Shown: piece after piece, positions 5,869 to 7,670 of the stretch
Layout: every line of letters begins with the position of its first letter
How positions within the stretch are numbered: position 1 is the stretch's first letter
Assembly (NCBI GenBank): GCA_020430865.1
Contig: JAGQIY010001340.1
Span: 1 to 7,670 of the forward strand
Length of the DNA stretch: 7,670 nt
Direction of reading: 5' to 3'
Source of the DNA: Myxococcales bacterium
Lineage (GTDB): Bacteria > Myxococcota > Polyangia > Polyangiales > Polyangiaceae
Made by a program: the position numbers and the translations under genes
The notes under the pieces: generated by a model
Seen by the model: only the letters and a program-made list of their open reading frames with translations
Databases searched by the model: none
What the model was told of the DNA's origin: nothing

Positions 5869-6903
5869 ATGCGTGTTGCTTCGAGCGCTTCGCGGTTGCT
5901 CCTCGTGTGCGCGCTGCTGACCGCGAGCTGCAGCCCCGACCAGGATCTGCTGTCCGACGCCAAACGGCAGCAAGACCAGGGCGAGACGGACGCTGCCATC
6001 GCTACCCTGGAAGTCCTCAAGACCAAGCACCCGGAGAGCGACGCAGCCAAGCAGGTCCCTGAGCTCGCCGAACGCTGGCTGCTGGAAGCAGCCGACGCAA
6101 GCCGGGATCCCCACGTCAAGCGGCCGCGCTTGCAGGCAGCCCTGGTCTGGAACCCGAGCAGCGGCAGGGCGCAGCTCCGCCTTTGCCAGTTGCTGCTCGA
6201 CGAGGAGAAGCTGCAGGACACCGAGCGCTGCCTCGACGAGGACATGCGGGGCAAGCAGTCCGACGAATCCCTCGAGAAGAGTATCCGCACGGCGCTCGAG
6301 AAGGCGCAGGACGCCGCCACGCTGGGGGAGCGCGAACGCCTGGCGAAGAGCGACCGTCCCCAGCACTGGAAGGCGCTGATCGAGCGCTTCCCGAGGAGCG
6401 CTCAGGCGAAAGAAGCACAGCAGAAGCTGAAGCGCCTCGAGTCGCTCTGCGAGGACCTGCCGCGCTTCGCCGACGCAGCGCGCGGCGAGTTCAAGCGCCA
6501 GAAGACCGACTTCAAGCGGGACATCGACCGAACCCTTCAGGAACGGGTCGAGAGCCTGCGCGTGGATCAGCTGGAAGGTCTCGGTCGCGCCGCCGCCAGT
6601 CGCGCCTCCGAACTCAAGGAGCTCGCGGGGCAGATCGCCGATCATCGACTGAAGGATGGTGAGAAGCCTGCGCAACAGCTCCTGCGCAAGGCGCTGCTGC
6701 TGCAGAGCGACTCCCTGGCGGACCTCGCCGCTGCCCTGGAGCGTGACGCAATCGAGAACCTCGACGCCTATCAGAAGGGCGCCGAGGGCGTGCTCGAACG
6801 CTGGCTCAAGGGCATCGACAAGGAGGCCAAGAGCGTCGAGAAGCTGCTGGCGGAAGCCAAGACCGCTTGTAACCCCGAGGAAACGCGAGGCAAGGAAGAA
6901 TAG
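5869..6903 (+). CDS. Helical TPR-like lipoprotein of unknown function
   Basis: The 344-residue product begins with a lipoprotein signal peptide ending T-A-S-C, lipidated Cys at 21, followed by Ser-Pro-Asp. The rest is almost entirely charged, alpha-helical sequence rich in Lys, Glu, Arg, Leu and Ala. Residues 27-63 resemble a tetratricopeptide (TPR) motif of the kind seen in BamD/YbgF-like envelope proteins: DQGETDAAIATL followed by KHPESDAAK. A second KHP-like element, RFPRSAQAKEAQQKL, lies at 173-187. The C-terminal part from about 200 is heptad-like and may form a coiled coil. No enzyme motif is present. TPR lipoproteins usually act as scaffolds at the outer membrane, so a protein-protein interaction role is inferred. 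ATG 5869 is chosen because the signal sequence begins there; there is no Shine-Dalgarno motif. It lies 100 bases after the preceding lipoprotein gene with its own possible promoter, and its stop is three bases from the convergent RCC1 gene. Confidence 0.85.
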   Translation: MRVASSASRLLLVCALLTASCSPDQDLLSDAKRQQDQGETDAAIATLEVLKTKHPESDAAKQVPELAERWLLEAADASRDPHVKRPRLQAALVWNPSSGRAQLRLCQLLLDEEKLQDTERCLDEDMRGKQSDESLEKSIRTALEKAQDAATLGERERLAKSDRPQHWKALIERFPRSAQAKEAQQKLKRLESLCEDLPRFADAARGEFKRQKTDFKRDIDRTLQERVESLRVDQLEGLGRAAASRASELKELAGQIADHRLKDGEKPAQQLLRKALLLQSDSLADLAAALERDAIENLDAYQKGAEGVLERWLKGIDKEAKSVEKLLAEAKTACNPEETRGKEE

Positions 6904-6906
6904 ATC

Positions 6907-7670
6907 TCAGTACGGCGCCGCGCCCCAGCACCACGCCTGATCGCTCTCGTCGAGCCCACAACTCGAGCCCCGAGACACGAACACGCTCTTCATCTTGGGT
7001 AGCCCGTTGACGCCTGCCGCGAACGGGCGGCTCAAGCGACCGCGGCCCAGCTGCCCGTGGTCGTTCGAGCCCCAGCAGGTGATCTCGCCGCTCCCGAGAA
7101 GCGCGCAACCGTGGGTGGCGCTGATGCTGATGGCCCGCGCACCGGGAACACGGGGTTGCCGCGGCTCGCCCTCGTACTCCGAGTCGCGGCACTCGATCCT
7201 CCCATCCTGGAGCAGCGCGCAGATCTCTTGCGAAGCCGAGAAATCGACCACGTCAGTGAGCCAGGACGCCGCGGGGGCAGGTTCGGGCTCCCCGCCGTCT
7301 TCCGTTTCCAGGCCGTAGCGCGTCGCACCCCAGCAGATGACCTCGCGCTGCCTGGTCAAGGCGCACGTCTCGCCGCTTCGACCCACCGCGACCCGCAGGG
7401 CGTCGCCGATCTCGCTCTGGACCTCGATCTTCGGCTTGGTCTTCTCGTCATAGCGAGTCTCCCAGCAGCGCACCTTTCCGTCTTCGCCGGCAGCACACGA
7501 CCGTTGGTAGCCCACCGAGACGTCGACGGCGCGAGAGATCCCAGGCACCTTTCGCCACCTTCTCGGGTAGCCCACCTGGCAGATCACGTCTCCGCCCGCC
7601 TCGATCAGGCAGTCGGACCCGCTGTCTACGCTGCCCGCTCTGAACAGCTTCTCTTTCCCTGGGGTAATCA
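6907..7670 (-). CDS. RCC1-repeat beta-propeller protein, probably exported (5' end missing)
   Basis: The visible 253 residues run from the right edge, without a start, to a TGA at 6907-6909. An in-frame GTG at 7587 exists, but the RCC1 pattern continues upstream of it, so it is not the real start. Six repeats carry the RCC1-type signature C-A-L...G-x-V-x-C-W-G, the clearest being CALLGSGEITCWGSNDHGQL near visible residue 188. All 12 cysteines in view sit in pairs spaced C-x9-C (20/30, 58/68, 102/112, 150/160, 188/198, 237/247), expected to form one disulfide within each blade. This implies folding in an oxidising compartment, hence export, although the signal peptide lies outside the window. 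RCC1 propellers mediate protein binding; in myxobacteria secreted versions are abundant and mostly uncharacterised, so no specific partner can be named. The protein ends four residues after the last CWG, so the final blade is probably closed by N-terminal sequence that is not visible here. Confidence 0.93.
   Translation of the reverse strand, partial: ITPGKEKLFRAGSVDSGSDCLIEAGGDVICQVGYPRRWRKVPGISRAVDVSVGYQRSCAAGEDGKVRCWETRYDEKTKPKIEVQSEIGDALRVAVGRSGETCALTRQREVICWGATRYGLETEDGGEPEPAPAASWLTDVVDFSASQEICALLQDGRIECRDSEYEGEPRQPRVPGARAISISATHGCALLGSGEITCWGSNDHGQLGRGRLSRPFAAGVNGLPKMKSVFVSRGSSCGLDESDQAWCWGAAPY

Noticed and set aside
5307..6675. Two minus-strand frames (5307-6320 and 5758-6675)
   Set aside because: They run antisense through the PPC-like and TPR-like lipoprotein genes and across the intergenic heptad repeat; composition gives no support for coding.
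1..7670. Mobile element, prophage or integration site
   Set aside because: No transposase, integrase, phage gene, tRNA or matching terminal inverted repeats were seen, and base composition appears even across the window.

Overview
The window looks like chromosomal DNA from a myxobacterium or close relative (Myxococcota, probably the Polyangia side). This is inferred from four things: very high GC with strongly G/C-biased third codon positions, lipoproteins whose lipid anchor is followed by long Gly/Ser/Asn linkers, Cys-rich FG-GAP/CARDB and RCC1 proteins typical of that phylum, and genes without clear Shine-Dalgarno sites. No 16S rRNA or other taxonomic marker is present, so the assignment is only probable.

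Layout. Positions 1-1382 (minus) hold the first 460 codons of ftsH, the membrane AAA+ zinc protease; the left edge cuts it just after its HEAGH motif. Positions 1383-1771 are a divergent intergenic region with weak promoter-like signals and no convincing gene. Positions 1772-4969 (plus) encode a 1065-residue lipoprotein: Gly-rich linker, Cys-rich EGF-like region, FG-GAP/VCBS-type calcium-binding beta-propeller repeats, a conserved RRIWNQH block and two CARDB-like domains. Seven bases later a second lipoprotein gene starts at GTG 4977 (to 5768), with a long Gly/Ser linker containing perfect 18-bp repeats and a C-terminal PPC-like beta-sandwich. Positions 5769-5868 contain a GC hairpin, a six-unit heptanucleotide repeat and a possible promoter. 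Positions 5869-6903 (plus) encode a helical TPR-like lipoprotein. It converges, with three bases between stop codons, on an RCC1-repeat protein (6907-7670, minus) whose 5' end lies beyond the right edge.

How the genes relate. ftsH is a housekeeping gene and is divergent from the rest. The next two genes form a probable two-gene operon for exported, lipid-anchored surface or periplasmic proteins. The third lipoprotein and the RCC1 protein also look exported (lipobox; six C-x9-C pairs). A shared envelope role is inferred only from adjacency and export signals; there is no catalytic domain, secretion machinery or mobile element to define a known system. I do not see clear evidence for a new defence, biosynthetic or RNA-based system. 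The most interesting signals are the ideally spaced -10-like boxes suggesting leaderless transcripts, two slippage-prone tandem repeats, the unusual domain order of the large lipoprotein, and the strict Cys pairing in the RCC1 protein.
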